Shown: positions 26,323 through 36,668 of the stretch, one piece after another
Layout: each line of letters opens with the position of its first letter
Numbering within the stretch: position 1 is the first letter of the stretch
Assembly: GCF_018476645.1 (NCBI RefSeq)
Contig: NZ_JAHCTB010000003.1
Span: 1-64,000 of the forward strand
From: Aequorivita echinoideorum
Lineage (GTDB): Bacteria; Bacteroidota; Bacteroidia; Flavobacteriales; Flavobacteriaceae
Reading direction: 5' to 3'
Length of the DNA: 64,000 nt
Notes under the pieces: model-generated
Database searches by the model: none
Told to the model about the DNA's origin: nothing
What the model saw: only the letters and a program-made list of their open reading frames with translations
Translations under genes and position numbers: made by a program

Positions 26323-27879
26323 TTATTTTTCCAACTTTTGGACAATGGCATCCACACAATTTATTCCATCAATTGCCGCCGAAATAATCCCTCCCGCGTA
26401 CCCCGCTCCTTCCCCGCAAGGGTACAAACCATGTATCTCAATATGTTCCAAAGTTTCTGGGTTTCGGGGGATGCTAATGGGTGATGAAGTTCTACTTTCG
26501 GGAGCGTGCAAAACGGCCTGATTGGTGTAATATCCCTTCATTTTTTTTCCGAAAGCCACAAAAGCTTTTTTCAACCGTTTTGAAAGCAAGGGAGGAAGAA
26601 CTTCATTTAAATCGGCTGAAACAATGCCGGGCTGATAAGAAGTCTTCGGAAAATCCTCGGAAACTTTTCCTTCAACAAAATCTATCATTCGCTGCGCGGG
26701 AACTTTTTGGGTTTTACCGCCTGCTTCCCAACAGCGCTGCTCAACATATTTTTGAAAATCGAGGCACACAAAGGGATCGTTTTCGGAATAATTTGGCAAA
26801 TCCTTTGGCTCCACGCTCACCACAATACCGCTATTTGCATATGGATTATTGCGTTTGCTCGGGCTCCAGCCGTTGGTAACCACCTCTCCCTGCTCCGTGG
26901 CGCAAGGTGCAATAATACCGCCGGGGCACATACAAAAAGAATAAACACCCAACCCGTCCACCTGCTCCACCAACGCATAACTAGCCGGTGGCAGATAGGG
27001 ATTTTCCGCATCGCCGTGATATTGAATGTGGTCTATTAATTCCTGTTGGTGCTCAACCCTAACGCCAATGGCAAATGGTTTCGCTTCAATTTTAATATTT
27101 TTTTTGTGAAGCAAATAGAAAATATCCCGAGCTGAATGTCCCGTAGCGAGAATCACATTGTCAAATTTCATCCAATTTTCGCCGTTGATTTCAATCGCTT
27201 CAATAGCATGATTGTTCAATTTTAAATCTGTCAATTTCGAATTGAAATGCACTTCGCCCCCATTTTCAATAATCGCTTCCCGCATTGCGGTAATAATCTT
27301 TGGCAATTTGTTTGTGCCAATATGCGGATGCGCATCCACCAAAATATTTTCATCTGCACCAAAATGCACAAACCATTCCAGCGCCTTTAGTACATTGCCG
27401 CGCTTTTTGCTACGGGTGTAAAGTTTCCCGTCTGAATACGTTCCTGCACCACCTTCACCAAAACAATAATTGCTTTCCGGATTTACAATTTGATCTTTAT
27501 TAATGGCAGCAAGATCTCTTCTCCTTTCACGAACATCTTTGCCACGTTCAAAAACTATGGGTTTTAATCCTGCTTCAACAGCGCGCAAAGCAGCGTAAAG
27601 CCCTGCCGGGCCAGCGCCAATGATGGCAATTTCTTTCGATTCGGAAACATTTTTTGGAACAAATGGCGGAATAATTTCACGTTTTTCACCCTTCATCCAA
27701 ATTTCAATCTGTAAATTTATTTTGATTGGCTTCCGGCGGGCATCAATGGATCGTTTTCTGATTCGCCAATCACTTATTTGGCCTTTCCGAAGTTTTTCCT
27801 TTTCCAAAGCAAGCTCTAGAACATAATCCAAATCGTCTTGCTGCCTTGGTAGTATTGCTATTTGAACCAGTCTGCCCAT
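26323..27879 (-). CDS. FAD-dependent oxidoreductase of the COG2509 type
   Basis: About 518 residues. An N-terminal basic segment of about 85 residues (with RKRSIDARRKPIKINLQ) precedes a Rossmann dinucleotide-binding site IIGAGPAGLYAALRA and the long flavoprotein domain; CFGEGGAGTYSDGKLYTR and GHSARDIFYLL are typical of this uncharacterised FAD-dependent dehydrogenase family, and the C-terminus has YPCGEGAGYAGGI. Substrate unknown. Cytoplasmic. The frame extends to a TTG at 27888, but the ATG at 27879 lies directly behind a -7 promoter box, so I use that start. Confidence 0.88.
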   Translation of the reverse strand: MGRLVQIAILPRQQDDLDYVLELALEKEKLRKGQISDWRIRKRSIDARRKPIKINLQIEIWMKGEKREIIPPFVPKNVSESKEIAIIGAGPAGLYAALRAVEAGLKPIVFERGKDVRERRRDLAAINKDQIVNPESNYCFGEGGAGTYSDGKLYTRSKKRGNVLKALEWFVHFGADENILVDAHPHIGTNKLPKIITAMREAIIENGGEVHFNSKLTDLKLNNHAIEAIEINGENWMKFDNVILATGHSARDIFYLLHKKNIKIEAKPFAIGVRVEHQQELIDHIQYHGDAENPYLPPASYALVEQVDGLGVYSFCMCPGGIIAPCATEQGEVVTNGWSPSKRNNPYANSGIVVSVEPKDLPNYSENDPFVCLDFQKYVEQRCWEAGGKTQKVPAQRMIDFVEGKVSEDFPKTSYQPGIVSADLNEVLPPLLSKRLKKAFVAFGKKMKGYYTNQAVLHAPESRTSSPISIPRNPETLEHIEIHGLYPCGEGAGYAGGIISAAIDGINCVDAIVQKLEK

Positions 27880-27885
27880 AATGCG

Positions 27886-27893
27886 CAAAGATA
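27886..27893 (-). promoter_or_regulatory. -7 box abutting the FAD protein start
   Basis: Minus strand reads TATCTTTG (exact TAnnTTTG) ending 6 nt before the ATG at 27879, the same arrangement as at mnmE. It rules out the upstream TTG start, which overlaps it, if the promoter is real. Confidence 0.4.
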
Positions 27894-28036
27894 ATTTTTT
27901 AATGTGATTTAGCTATTTATAACCGGTATTCACTCAATCTTCAATTCAGATTTTTAGCGTTAAAAATTCATTAAACTTTTAACATCTCGAATACCGTCCA
28001 TTTCTTATTGGCTACTTTTATTTCAAAATAAAAATT

Positions 28037-29314
28037 ATGAAAAAATATTTCCTATTCACTGCGGTACTCTCCCTTGCATTCTTCTCTTGCAAATCTGAAA
28101 AGAAAAAATATATGGAGGGCAAATCCGAAACTGAAATCAAACAACAAGCTGATACCGTTGAAACTGCATTGGGAGCGCTCGTGCTGCCAAAACCTTTTGC
28201 TTCTGAATCTGTTACCAACAGAAACGGAATGAAAGATTGGCCCGATGGAAAAATGCCCGCTGCCCCACAGGGTTTTACCGTAACAAAGTATGCAGATGGT
28301 TTTGACAATCCGCGGTGGACATACATAGCCCCAAACGGCGATATGTTTGTATGCGAATCCAGTACCAGAGGGAGTGCGGACCGTATCACAATTTTACGTG
28401 ACAAGGATGAGGATGGCACTGCGGAATTGCGGGAAACTTTTCTTGAAGGCCTTAACCAGCCGTTCGGTATGTTGGTAATAGGAAATAACTTTTACGTAGC
28501 CAATACAGATGGTCTTTATAAATTTCCTTACAAAGAAGGGCAAACATCGCTAAAAGATGCGAAAGGCGATAAAATTCTGGAACTGCCCGCCGGTGGATAT
28601 AACAATCACTGGACCCGAAATATTATTACTAATGAGGCAAAAGACAAAATTTATATATCAGTTGGTTCTGCGAGTAACGTAGCCGAACACGGAATGGATG
28701 AGGAAATAAGACGCGCCAATATTTTAGTAGTAGATGTAAACGGACAAAATGAAAAAATATATGCAAGCGGCCTACGCAATCCTGTGGGAATGGACTGGAA
28801 TCCCGTGAACGGCGAACTTTGGACGGCGGTTAACGAACGTGATAAATTAGGAGATAATTTGGTGCCAGATTATGTTACCAGCGTGCGGGAAGGCGGATTT
28901 TATGGCTGGCCCTATTCCTATTTTGGTCAGTTGCCAGACCCGAGAATGGACGGAAAAGGTTCAGATTTGGTAGCAAAGGCAATAGTTCCAGATGTTTCCG
29001 TGGGGCCACATACCGCGTCACTCGGTCTTACTTTTTACGATGCCGAAACATTTCCTTCAAAATATAAAAATGGGCTTTTTGTGGGTCAACACGGCTCTTG
29101 GAACCGCGCAAAATTTTCTGGTTATAAAGTGGTTTTTGTGCCTTTTGAAAACGGAAAACCGAGTGGACAGCCAGAGGATTTTCTCACAGGATTTATTGCT
29201 GATGAAAATGATGTTTATGGCCGTCCCGTTGGCGTAACGGTTACACCAAAAGGAGATTTGCTGGTAAATGATGATTCCGGGAATGTGATTTGGAAAGTGA
29301 GTTATTCAAATTAG
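28037..29314 (+). CDS. sorbosone dehydrogenase/PQQ-type glucose dehydrogenase-like lipoprotein
   Basis: 425 residues. A lipoprotein signal is visible (MKKYFLFTAVLSLAFFSC, lipobox FFSC, Cys about 18). The rest is a six-bladed beta-propeller of the soluble glucose/sorbosone dehydrogenase family: DNPRWTYIAPNGDMFVCES, LNQPFGMLV, HWTRNIITNE, YASGLRNPVGMDWNPVNGELWTAVNERD, and VGPHTASLGLTFYD. Members oxidise sugars using PQQ, though many are of unknown specificity. Periplasmic-side lipid anchor is expected. No PQQ synthesis gene is in the window. Confidence 0.88.
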   Translation: MKKYFLFTAVLSLAFFSCKSEKKKYMEGKSETEIKQQADTVETALGALVLPKPFASESVTNRNGMKDWPDGKMPAAPQGFTVTKYADGFDNPRWTYIAPNGDMFVCESSTRGSADRITILRDKDEDGTAELRETFLEGLNQPFGMLVIGNNFYVANTDGLYKFPYKEGQTSLKDAKGDKILELPAGGYNNHWTRNIITNEAKDKIYISVGSASNVAEHGMDEEIRRANILVVDVNGQNEKIYASGLRNPVGMDWNPVNGELWTAVNERDKLGDNLVPDYVTSVREGGFYGWPYSYFGQLPDPRMDGKGSDLVAKAIVPDVSVGPHTASLGLTFYDAETFPSKYKNGLFVGQHGSWNRAKFSGYKVVFVPFENGKPSGQPEDFLTGFIADENDVYGRPVGVTVTPKGDLLVNDDSGNVIWKVSYSN

Positions 29315-29364
29315 TTACACAAAATTCCATATACTTCAGGTTATAAAGAATGTGATAAACTTTA

Positions 29365-31653
29365 ATGAGGAATTTAAATTGTAAAACTTGGGCGGTTATT
29401 CTATTGACCGCCTTTTTTAATGTTTCGCAGGCGCAAGTTTTAAAAGGCTTTGTGTTTGGTGAAGGAAGCCCCATTCCTGAAGTTTCAATACTTATTGCTT
29501 CGGAAAAAATTACAGAAACCAATTTAAATGGCGTTTTTATTCTTCCAAAAAATGTACAACTTCCCATAGAGATTAGATTGGAACATCCAGATTTTTTCAT
29601 TGCTACGTTTCTAATGGAAGTTCCCAATCAAAAGTTTAAACTGCAGCCGCTTTCAAATTGTGAAAATCTGGAGGAGGTTATCCTCTCTTCAACGTATCAA
29701 AAAGAAAGCAACATTATTCTTCCCACCCGAATAATTTCCGAAGAAAAATTTAATACATACAGCCCAATAGACTTAGTCTCGGCAGTAAATGAAACTCCAG
29801 GGGTTTTTATCCAAAGTGGCGCCATAAACACAAATAGAATTACGATTCGTGGGGTGGGTTCGCGCACGCTGTATGGCACCAATAAAATTCGTGCCTATTT
29901 CAATGGAATCCCGATAACGGACGGTGCAGGAGAAACTACAATCGATCTTTTTAACCCGGAAAACCTGCAAACGCTGGAAATTGTAAAAGGTCCGAAAGCC
30001 ACTCAGTACGGCACAAATTTGGGCGGCACGCTTCTTTTGAATTCGAAAGAATTGGCGAGCGGCGAATCTAAATTTCACAACAATTTTACAATTGGTTCTT
30101 TTGGACTGATAAAAAATTCTATTTCCTTGGCTACTTCATCGGAAAAGTTTTCAATCAATATGAATTACGACCATTTGCAAACGGAAGGATTTCGCCAAAA
30201 TAGTAAATACAACAGAAAAGGGCTTTTAATTTCTTCAAAATATAGATTTAATGGTAAGAATGAGTTGGGTCTCTTATTGAACTATATAGATTATTTCGCC
30301 CAAATTCCATCGTCCATTGGCATTACCGCTTTCAACGAAGATCCTGCCCAAGCGGCATTTACCTGGGCGCAGGCCCAAGGTTTTGAAAACAATAAAAAAA
30401 CATTGGCAGGACTGAGATTTACACATCGATTTTCTGAAAAATTCAGCAATACTTCAACCGTATTTTATAGCTATTTAGATCATTATGAACCGCGCCCATT
30501 CAATATTCTCGATGAATTTACCAATGGCTACGGCGGCCGGACCGTTTTTGCAAAAGATTTTCTATTTCTGGGAAATAGCGGAAATCTGAGTTTCGGTGGT
30601 GAATTTTACAAAGATGAATACAATTGGAAAACCATTGAAAATCTATACGAAAACAATAATGGCAATGGCAGTCTGGAAGGTGATTTGCTCAGCGACAACA
30701 AAGAAATACGGAAAAATTTGAATGTTTTTGGGACAGTTTCCCTTTCGTTTTCCAAAAAATTGAAAGGAGAGTTTGGACTCAATTTTAATAAAACCAATTA
30801 TAATTTTGTTGATCAATTCAACATTGGCGCAACGAACAAAAATGCAAGCCGAAGTTTTGATCCCATTTTAGCTCCAAACGTTAATTTGCTGTACCAATTC
30901 AATAATAAAGTAAACGCTTACGCCAACGTGAGTCGGGGTTTCAATTATCCTTCCATCGAGGAAACTTTGACGCCAGCGGGAGTTATAAATCCAGAATTGG
31001 GTCCAGAAATAGGTTATAATTATGAAATAGGCAGTCAATTGTTTTTGCAAAAACGAAAAATTGAGATACAGGCAAATGCCTATTTTTTGGATATCGAAAA
31101 TCTACTTGTGGCAGAACGTGTGGGAGACGATCAATTTATTGGTAGAAATGCAGGCAGGACGGAACACAAAGGCGTTGAAATGAGTATAAAGTATAGAGAA
31201 AAAATCGGTAAAAATATTCTTTTTTCACCCTATATGAATTTTGAATTTACGGATCACAACTTTGTGGATTTTGTTGATAATGAAAATGATTTTTCCGGAA
31301 ACAACCTCACGGGAGTGCCCGATAAAAAACTGAATGGAGGGATTCAACTGAAATTCAAAAATCTTTTGCTGAACACCAATTTTCTTCACATAGGAAAAAT
31401 TCCGTTGAACGATGCAAATGATTTATATTCAGAAAAATACACGGTTTTAAACGCAAAAGCATCTTTTAATTGCACTATTTCAGAAAACATTTTTTTTGAA
31501 TTAAATACCGGGGTAAGTAATTTTTTGGATACAAAATACGCCGCTTCGGTTTTAATAAATGCAACTGGGTTTGGCAATTCCGATCCCAGATATTACTATC
31601 CCGGACTGCCCATAAACTGGTTTGGCGGTTTCAAGATTTCCTATTTGCTTTAG
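29365..31653 (+). CDS. TonB-dependent receptor
   Basis: 762 residues. Signal peptide (MRNLNCKTWAVILLTAFFNVSQAQ), a carboxypeptidase regulatory-like domain of about 75 residues, a TonB-box-like stretch (LEEVILSST), the plug (VNETPGVFIQSG, NRITIRGVGSRT, TLEIVKGPKATQYG) and a 22-strand type barrel ending in GGFKISYLL. It imports a scarce ligand (siderophore, vitamin, metal or glycan) across the outer membrane. No SusD partner follows, which argues against a polysaccharide-utilisation locus. Ligand not determinable. It follows the propeller lipoprotein by 50 bp, so cotranscription is possible. Confidence 0.92.
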   Translation: MRNLNCKTWAVILLTAFFNVSQAQVLKGFVFGEGSPIPEVSILIASEKITETNLNGVFILPKNVQLPIEIRLEHPDFFIATFLMEVPNQKFKLQPLSNCENLEEVILSSTYQKESNIILPTRIISEEKFNTYSPIDLVSAVNETPGVFIQSGAINTNRITIRGVGSRTLYGTNKIRAYFNGIPITDGAGETTIDLFNPENLQTLEIVKGPKATQYGTNLGGTLLLNSKELASGESKFHNNFTIGSFGLIKNSISLATSSEKFSINMNYDHLQTEGFRQNSKYNRKGLLISSKYRFNGKNELGLLLNYIDYFAQIPSSIGITAFNEDPAQAAFTWAQAQGFENNKKTLAGLRFTHRFSEKFSNTSTVFYSYLDHYEPRPFNILDEFTNGYGGRTVFAKDFLFLGNSGNLSFGGEFYKDEYNWKTIENLYENNNGNGSLEGDLLSDNKEIRKNLNVFGTVSLSFSKKLKGEFGLNFNKTNYNFVDQFNIGATNKNASRSFDPILAPNVNLLYQFNNKVNAYANVSRGFNYPSIEETLTPAGVINPELGPEIGYNYEIGSQLFLQKRKIEIQANAYFLDIENLLVAERVGDDQFIGRNAGRTEHKGVEMSIKYREKIGKNILFSPYMNFEFTDHNFVDFVDNENDFSGNNLTGVPDKKLNGGIQLKFKNLLLNTNFLHIGKIPLNDANDLYSEKYTVLNAKASFNCTISENIFFELNTGVSNFLDTKYAASVLINATGFGNSDPRYYYPGLPINWFGGFKISYLL

Positions 31654-31737
31654 GGAAATTACTATTGCATTTTATAAAGCTCCATCGCTTTTGGAAATGA
31701 TAACCCCTATCTTTACAATTCAAAAAAAATTCAAACT

Positions 31738-32745
31738 ATGATTTTTATAGAAAATGAGGGCATTACCAACCCCAGCATTAATTTGGCTCTCGAGGAATAT
31801 GCCCTGCGCAATTTTAATCCAAATCAGGATTACCTATTATTTTACGTGAACGAACCGTCCATAATCATTGGCCGCAACCAAAATACGTTGGAGGAAATAA
31901 ACCACGAATATGTGAAACAGAAAAACATTCACGTTATCCGAAGAATTTCCGGCGGTGGTGCGGTATATCACGATTTTGGAAATCTCAACTTCAGTTTTAT
32001 TACAAATCACGACATTAAAAGTTTGAACAACTTTAAAAAATTTACCGCGCCCGTTATTAAGGTTCTGAAAAATTTGGGGCTGGACTCAGCGTTGAAAGGA
32101 CGCAACGATATTCAGGTGGCAGAAAAGAAGATTTCCGGTACCGCACAGTTTTCTACGGGAAAAAGGATGGTGAGCCACGGTACACTTTTATTGAAAACCG
32201 ATTTGACCGAAGTTGCAAATGCCCTGAATGTGAAAATGGGCAAAATTGAATCCAAAGGACATAAATCTGTACGAAGCCGGGTTGCCAATATTTCAGAATT
32301 TTTAGAGAAACAACTCAGCATTGATGAATTTAGAACCCTTTTACTGGAAGGACTTTACGAGGAAAGTGAGCCGTTTGAAAAGTACCATTTAACTCCAGAG
32401 GAATGGAAAGCCGTTCACCAGTTACGTGAGGAAAAGTATGAAACTTGGGATTGGAATTACGGCCGTTCCCCAAAATTCAATATTCAAAACAGCAAGCGAT
32501 TTACTATTGGCGAAATTGATTTGCGCATTTTTGTTGAAAAAGGATATATTAAGGAAGTGAAGATTTTTGGTGATTTCTTCGGAAAGGAGTCCGTGGAAAA
32601 TCTCGAAAAACTCTTGGAAGGCATTCGCTATGAAAAAGAGGATATTTCAGAAATACTTGAAAATATTAATGTGAAGGAATATTTCGGTGAAATTGAAAAG
32701 ACAGAATTTGTGGATTTGGTTTATGGCGGTAACGAAGAGGAATGA
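31738..32745 (+). CDS. lplA: lipoate-protein ligase A
   Basis: 335 residues, the two-domain LplA form. It activates lipoate with ATP and attaches it to lysines of E2 and GcvH proteins. Motifs: NLALEEYALRN, IGRNQNTLEEIN, VIRRISGGGAVYHDFGN with the RRxxGGGAVYHD signature, GRNDIQVAEKKISGTAQF containing the catalytic Lys, and a C-terminal accessory domain from about residue 240 (KFNIQNSKRFTIGEIDLRIFV). Cytoplasmic, single gene, followed by a small membrane-protein gene. Confidence 0.95.
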   Translation: MIFIENEGITNPSINLALEEYALRNFNPNQDYLLFYVNEPSIIIGRNQNTLEEINHEYVKQKNIHVIRRISGGGAVYHDFGNLNFSFITNHDIKSLNNFKKFTAPVIKVLKNLGLDSALKGRNDIQVAEKKISGTAQFSTGKRMVSHGTLLLKTDLTEVANALNVKMGKIESKGHKSVRSRVANISEFLEKQLSIDEFRTLLLEGLYEESEPFEKYHLTPEEWKAVHQLREEKYETWDWNYGRSPKFNIQNSKRFTIGEIDLRIFVEKGYIKEVKIFGDFFGKESVENLEKLLEGIRYEKEDISEILENINVKEYFGEIEKTEFVDLVYGGNEEE

Positions 32746-32795
32746 TGATTCTTTATTTTCTAAATAAATAGAAATCAGAAATAAAACTGAAATTT

Positions 32796-32936
32796 ATGTC
32801 CCAAAATTTAAAGATAGTTTTTTTGATAATAGCCGCACTAATAACTATTTACGGATTGGTGACGGGAAAATTCCTCTTCTTGTTTATTTGGTTCCCATTG
32901 GGATTTTTATTCGGCAAAAAAGAAAAGGATCAATAA
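32796..32936 (+). CDS. small membrane protein, 46 residues
   Basis: ATG at 32796 to TAA at 32934-32936 (MSQNLKIVFLIIAALITIYG to KKEKDQ). Two short hydrophobic segments (about residues 5-22 and 26-40) are separated by a VTGK turn, and the C-terminus is charged (GKKEKDQ), as expected for a real small inner-membrane protein. It lies 50 bp after lplA on the same strand and ends just before the convergent wzi. Function unknown. Confidence 0.55.
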   Translation: MSQNLKIVFLIIAALITIYGLVTGKFLFLFIWFPLGFLFGKKEKDQ

Positions 32937-32946
32937 AATATTGATT

Positions 32947-34284
32947 TTAGAAATGATATTGATATTCCACACCAGCCCCGCCAATAGTGGATTCCGTATT
33001 TGAAAAATCAATTTCGCCCAAAATTTTGAAGGTTCCCCAATCTTTGGTTTTATAGGAAATGGAAGCAAAATTATAAGAATCTTTGCGCTCCGGAAACAAC
33101 GGTCTTCCATACGTTCCCAGATATTTCGCATAGGTAGTTTTCAGCATCCATTCAAAATTTTTAAAATTTCCCTTTAAAGCAAGATGGTGCACTTTGGAAC
33201 GATTGTTAAAAATAGGTGTTCCGTCTTCGGCGATATTCATATTTTTATTGGCAAGAATAAACGGCAAACCTATTATATTTCCCTCATAGGTCCATCCGCT
33301 TCGGTATAGGCTATGGCTGAAATAATTGTCGAAGCCACTTCCTACCGAGATGCCACTTTGGTCTACCGTATCGGTATATTCATATAAAATACCTGAAAAA
33401 AAACGTTTGTTGGTTGGTTGAAAAAAAACTCCCCACAAACCATCGAGAAAATTCGCAAAACGAGTCCCGGAACCATCCTCAAACGGATGGTCGTGATAAA
33501 CAGAAAAATTTCCGATAGGATATTTAAATGTATAATCCCCAAAAATTGAACCCAAATGGTTTCCCAAAGCGTTTGCGGTCTCGTTTTCATTATTGGTTTC
33601 GGTGGTTTCGCTTGCGGCAAAAATGTAAAAAAAATCTTTTAAACCGCTTCGCAATTTTCCAAATTCCGGGGAAGTTCCTCCCCACTGCACAAAATGTTGC
33701 AGACGTACAAACAACTGGTGATTTTCATTGAAAGTGGTTTTAATCCCAAGCCTTTTGTAGTGAAGACGCGTATCCTCTACATACCGTTCATCGTTTAGCC
33801 AGTAATGGCCTATACCCCAATCGATACCAAATGTGGGCGAAATTTTTATGGGTTCATTTGCCTCAAGTACTGCCCCAGGAATAGGCCTCGCATTTCCACT
33901 CCAAATAAAATTTTTATTGGTCATGGAAAGTCCTTCAGCATTCACATCCACAGCCTTTGCGCCCAGTGTTGCTTTTAGCCAATTATTTGAAAAATGGATA
34001 AAAAGTTCTCCGCGCTGAACGGGTTCAATTGCACCGTCCCTAACAAATACCGATGCTCCCATTTCTAGTTGAAAGCGTTCAAAAGTATATGTAGCGGAAA
34101 TTTTTGGGATTGCGGCCGCATTTGTAAATTCTCCCTTTTCCCTATTTGTATTTGTATAATACCAAAAAGGCGAATTGGCGTTATTTGAAGCCAGCGCGGA
34201 AAGTTTTATCTCACCGTTGTACTCCATTTGTCCCTTACATAATGCGGTTGCCAACAGAAGTATGTAAGGGAGCATCTTTTTCAT
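32947..34284 (-). CDS. wzi: capsule assembly Wzi family outer-membrane protein
   Basis: 445 residues with a signal peptide (MKKMLPYILLLATALCKGQ) and a beta-barrel-rich body; the Wzi-family pattern is seen in NANSPFWYYTN, the repeated GELFIHFSNNW-type strands and DWGIGHYWLNDERYVED. Wzi helps fix exported capsule at the cell surface. It is the last gene of a tight wza-wzc-wzi operon, 3 bp behind wzc. The length is similar to other Bacteroidota members. Confidence 0.9.
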   Translation of the reverse strand: MKKMLPYILLLATALCKGQMEYNGEIKLSALASNNANSPFWYYTNTNREKGEFTNAAAIPKISATYTFERFQLEMGASVFVRDGAIEPVQRGELFIHFSNNWLKATLGAKAVDVNAEGLSMTNKNFIWSGNARPIPGAVLEANEPIKISPTFGIDWGIGHYWLNDERYVEDTRLHYKRLGIKTTFNENHQLFVRLQHFVQWGGTSPEFGKLRSGLKDFFYIFAASETTETNNENETANALGNHLGSIFGDYTFKYPIGNFSVYHDHPFEDGSGTRFANFLDGLWGVFFQPTNKRFFSGILYEYTDTVDQSGISVGSGFDNYFSHSLYRSGWTYEGNIIGLPFILANKNMNIAEDGTPIFNNRSKVHHLALKGNFKNFEWMLKTTYAKYLGTYGRPLFPERKDSYNFASISYKTKDWGTFKILGEIDFSNTESTIGGAGVEYQYHF

Positions 34285-34287
34285 GGG

Positions 34288-36666
34288 CTAACGATTAAAA
34301 ATCTTTTGCCAGAATGATTTTTCCTCCCTTTGATAGGTATATCCGTATTTATTACCATATCCAAAGTTTGCCATACTCACATCATTTAACACAAAGGCGA
34401 CGTTGTTCAATTTGTTGTTCTTGATACTTTCCAATGGAAAACCGAGAAGTTTTTTCTCTGTGTAACCGGCCCTAATTGCGTACAGGGTAATATCTGCATA
34501 TTTATTGATCAAAAGTGTATCGGTAACCAGCATAGATGGTGCCGTATCTACCACCACAAAATCAAATTTATTCGCCAATTCCTCAAAAAGTTGCGCCGCT
34601 CTTGGTTGCATCCACAATTCCGCGGGATTGGGAGGGATAGTCCCCGAAACCATAAGTGAAAGATTTTTTTGGTCGTTGGATTTTTGAATGTAATCCTCCG
34701 CATTACTATCTAAGTCTACCAAATACTCCACAACACCTTCTTTGTTATACTTACCGGTAAGATAACGCTGAAGCTGAGGGTTTCGAATATCTGCCCCCAC
34801 CAATATCACACTTGCACCGCTATTGGCAAGTGTAATGGCTAAATTCGATGAAACGAAAGTTTTACCTTCACCTTTCACTGTTGAAGTGACAAAAATCTTT
34901 TTCCCTCTGCTTTCGTCAACATTTTTATTGACAAATAAATATTGAAGGTTTGTCCGTAAAATCCTGAAAGATTCCGCAAGAATTGAATGGTCGTTGAATG
35001 TAATAAGCTCAGCCTCCCTTTTACCAATTTTTGGTACTTCACCCACAATGGGAACTTGTTTTGAATGGCGTTCAACGTAAGCTCGATTTCTAATTTTATT
35101 GTCGAGAAGTTGCTTCACATAAATCACCAAAAATGGAATCAACAACCCTACTAACAAAGCTCCAAGAAGGATAATCTGCTTTTTGGGCGAAATTGGTGCG
35201 CGTGAACTGTAGGCGGGGTCAACCACTTTCGCCTTTGGCGTTGTTACTGCCAAGGAAATTGCGGTTTCTTCTCTTTTTTGAAGTAAATAAAGGTAAAGAG
35301 ACTCTTTTATTTCCTGCTGTCGGCTTATATTTCTAAATTCTTTTTCCTTTAAAGGTATTTCTGAAATTTCTGAACCTATGCGTGCATTTTGGCTACCAAT
35401 ATCCCGCCGCGTAATTTGAAGCGATCGCTTCACATTCATCAAGCTCTCCATAACATTGTTACGCATGCCACCAATTTCACTATCAAGCCCCAAAACCAAC
35501 GGGTTTTTTTCGGTACTGCTTTGCAATAGCCTGTTTCTTTCCAAAACCAATTGATTGTAGGTATTGATCTGTTCCGAAAAACCTTCTTTGCTTACGCCCA
35601 AATTTGCTGGCAACAAATCGCTTTTGGATCCATTCTGCAAATAGTCTATCATTGTATTCACAAGTTCAATCTGGGTCTCAACCTCCATCTGCCTTTTGTT
35701 GAATTCACTAGCATTTTCCAGAAAAATCTGACCTTCTGCATTAATATCAGTCAATCTATTTTCCTCCTTGAATTCAACTTTGCCTGTCTCAACGCTATCC
35801 AATTCATTGGTAATAATCTCGAGTCGGTTTTGAATAAAATCGGCCGTATTTTTGGCGACCATATTCCTATCGTTTATGGCGTCTGCATTGTATTGTTCAA
35901 TAAATTCATCTAAAATTGCTCGTGCCTTATCCGGTAAAGCTGAAGTAAGGGTTAACTGAATTATACTACTGCTTTTGCTCATTTGTGAGACTTCCATTGC
36001 GCTACGCAAATTGGCAACAACACTTTCTCTATCGGCAATAGTTACCCTAATTTCACCAAAGGAATTGGCCTCATCAAGATCTTTCAAAACTTCAACGTTC
36101 GGTGTTACCATTATGGTTCCCCAACCCAAATTCACTAAATCACCAAAATTGTGATCTTGAGAATTTGAATTTTCATCAATATAAATTGAGAATTTTGTCA
36201 GGGATTTTGGGGTAATGTAGAATACTTTGCCTGAAACCAACTGATTGTCTGGGGTAGACATAACCTTCACATGAAAAGGCCTGTCCGAGAAAAGTTCAGC
36301 ATCCTTTATATTTCCCTCGCGATTGTAGATAACGGAAAGATTGAGCTCATCCACTACCCTTTCGGTTAGATTTTTGGATCGCAATATTTCCAGTTCATTG
36401 TCAAAATCTGATGCGTTCAACGTTCCGGCCAACCCTAAATCCTGAAAGGCCGCCAATTCGGAAACCTGGTTATTTCCTTCATTTTTAATTAATATGGTAG
36501 CCGTACTGCTGTAGTAGGGAACGGTGTATCTTAGATAGATGAATGCAATTATAAACGCTACAACCATGGTGATGACAAACCACGGCCAATTGCGCAAATA
36601 AATATCAATTTGTTCCCTCAGGGATACTTCTTGTTCTTGTTCCTTATTTTGGGGCAGATCTTGCAT
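34288..36666 (-). CDS. wzc: polysaccharide co-polymerase/tyrosine autokinase (Wzc-like)
   Basis: 792 residues. Two membrane helices (about 31-50 and 505-525) flank a periplasmic Wzz-type domain with long coiled-coil segments; the cytoplasmic BY-kinase has Walker A VKGEGKTF (about 590-600), a Walker A' -like ILVGADIR, and Walker B FVVVDTAPSM. The C-terminus is rich in tyrosines (FGYGNKYGYTYQRE), the autophosphorylation cluster. It controls chain length and cooperates with Wza. Start 2 bp behind wza. Confidence 0.94.
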   Translation of the reverse strand: MQDLPQNKEQEQEVSLREQIDIYLRNWPWFVITMVVAFIIAFIYLRYTVPYYSSTATILIKNEGNNQVSELAAFQDLGLAGTLNASDFDNELEILRSKNLTERVVDELNLSVIYNREGNIKDAELFSDRPFHVKVMSTPDNQLVSGKVFYITPKSLTKFSIYIDENSNSQDHNFGDLVNLGWGTIMVTPNVEVLKDLDEANSFGEIRVTIADRESVVANLRSAMEVSQMSKSSSIIQLTLTSALPDKARAILDEFIEQYNADAINDRNMVAKNTADFIQNRLEIITNELDSVETGKVEFKEENRLTDINAEGQIFLENASEFNKRQMEVETQIELVNTMIDYLQNGSKSDLLPANLGVSKEGFSEQINTYNQLVLERNRLLQSSTEKNPLVLGLDSEIGGMRNNVMESLMNVKRSLQITRRDIGSQNARIGSEISEIPLKEKEFRNISRQQEIKESLYLYLLQKREETAISLAVTTPKAKVVDPAYSSRAPISPKKQIILLGALLVGLLIPFLVIYVKQLLDNKIRNRAYVERHSKQVPIVGEVPKIGKREAELITFNDHSILAESFRILRTNLQYLFVNKNVDESRGKKIFVTSTVKGEGKTFVSSNLAITLANSGASVILVGADIRNPQLQRYLTGKYNKEGVVEYLVDLDSNAEDYIQKSNDQKNLSLMVSGTIPPNPAELWMQPRAAQLFEELANKFDFVVVDTAPSMLVTDTLLINKYADITLYAIRAGYTEKKLLGFPLESIKNNKLNNVAFVLNDVSMANFGYGNKYGYTYQREEKSFWQKIFNR

Positions 36667-36668
36667 TC

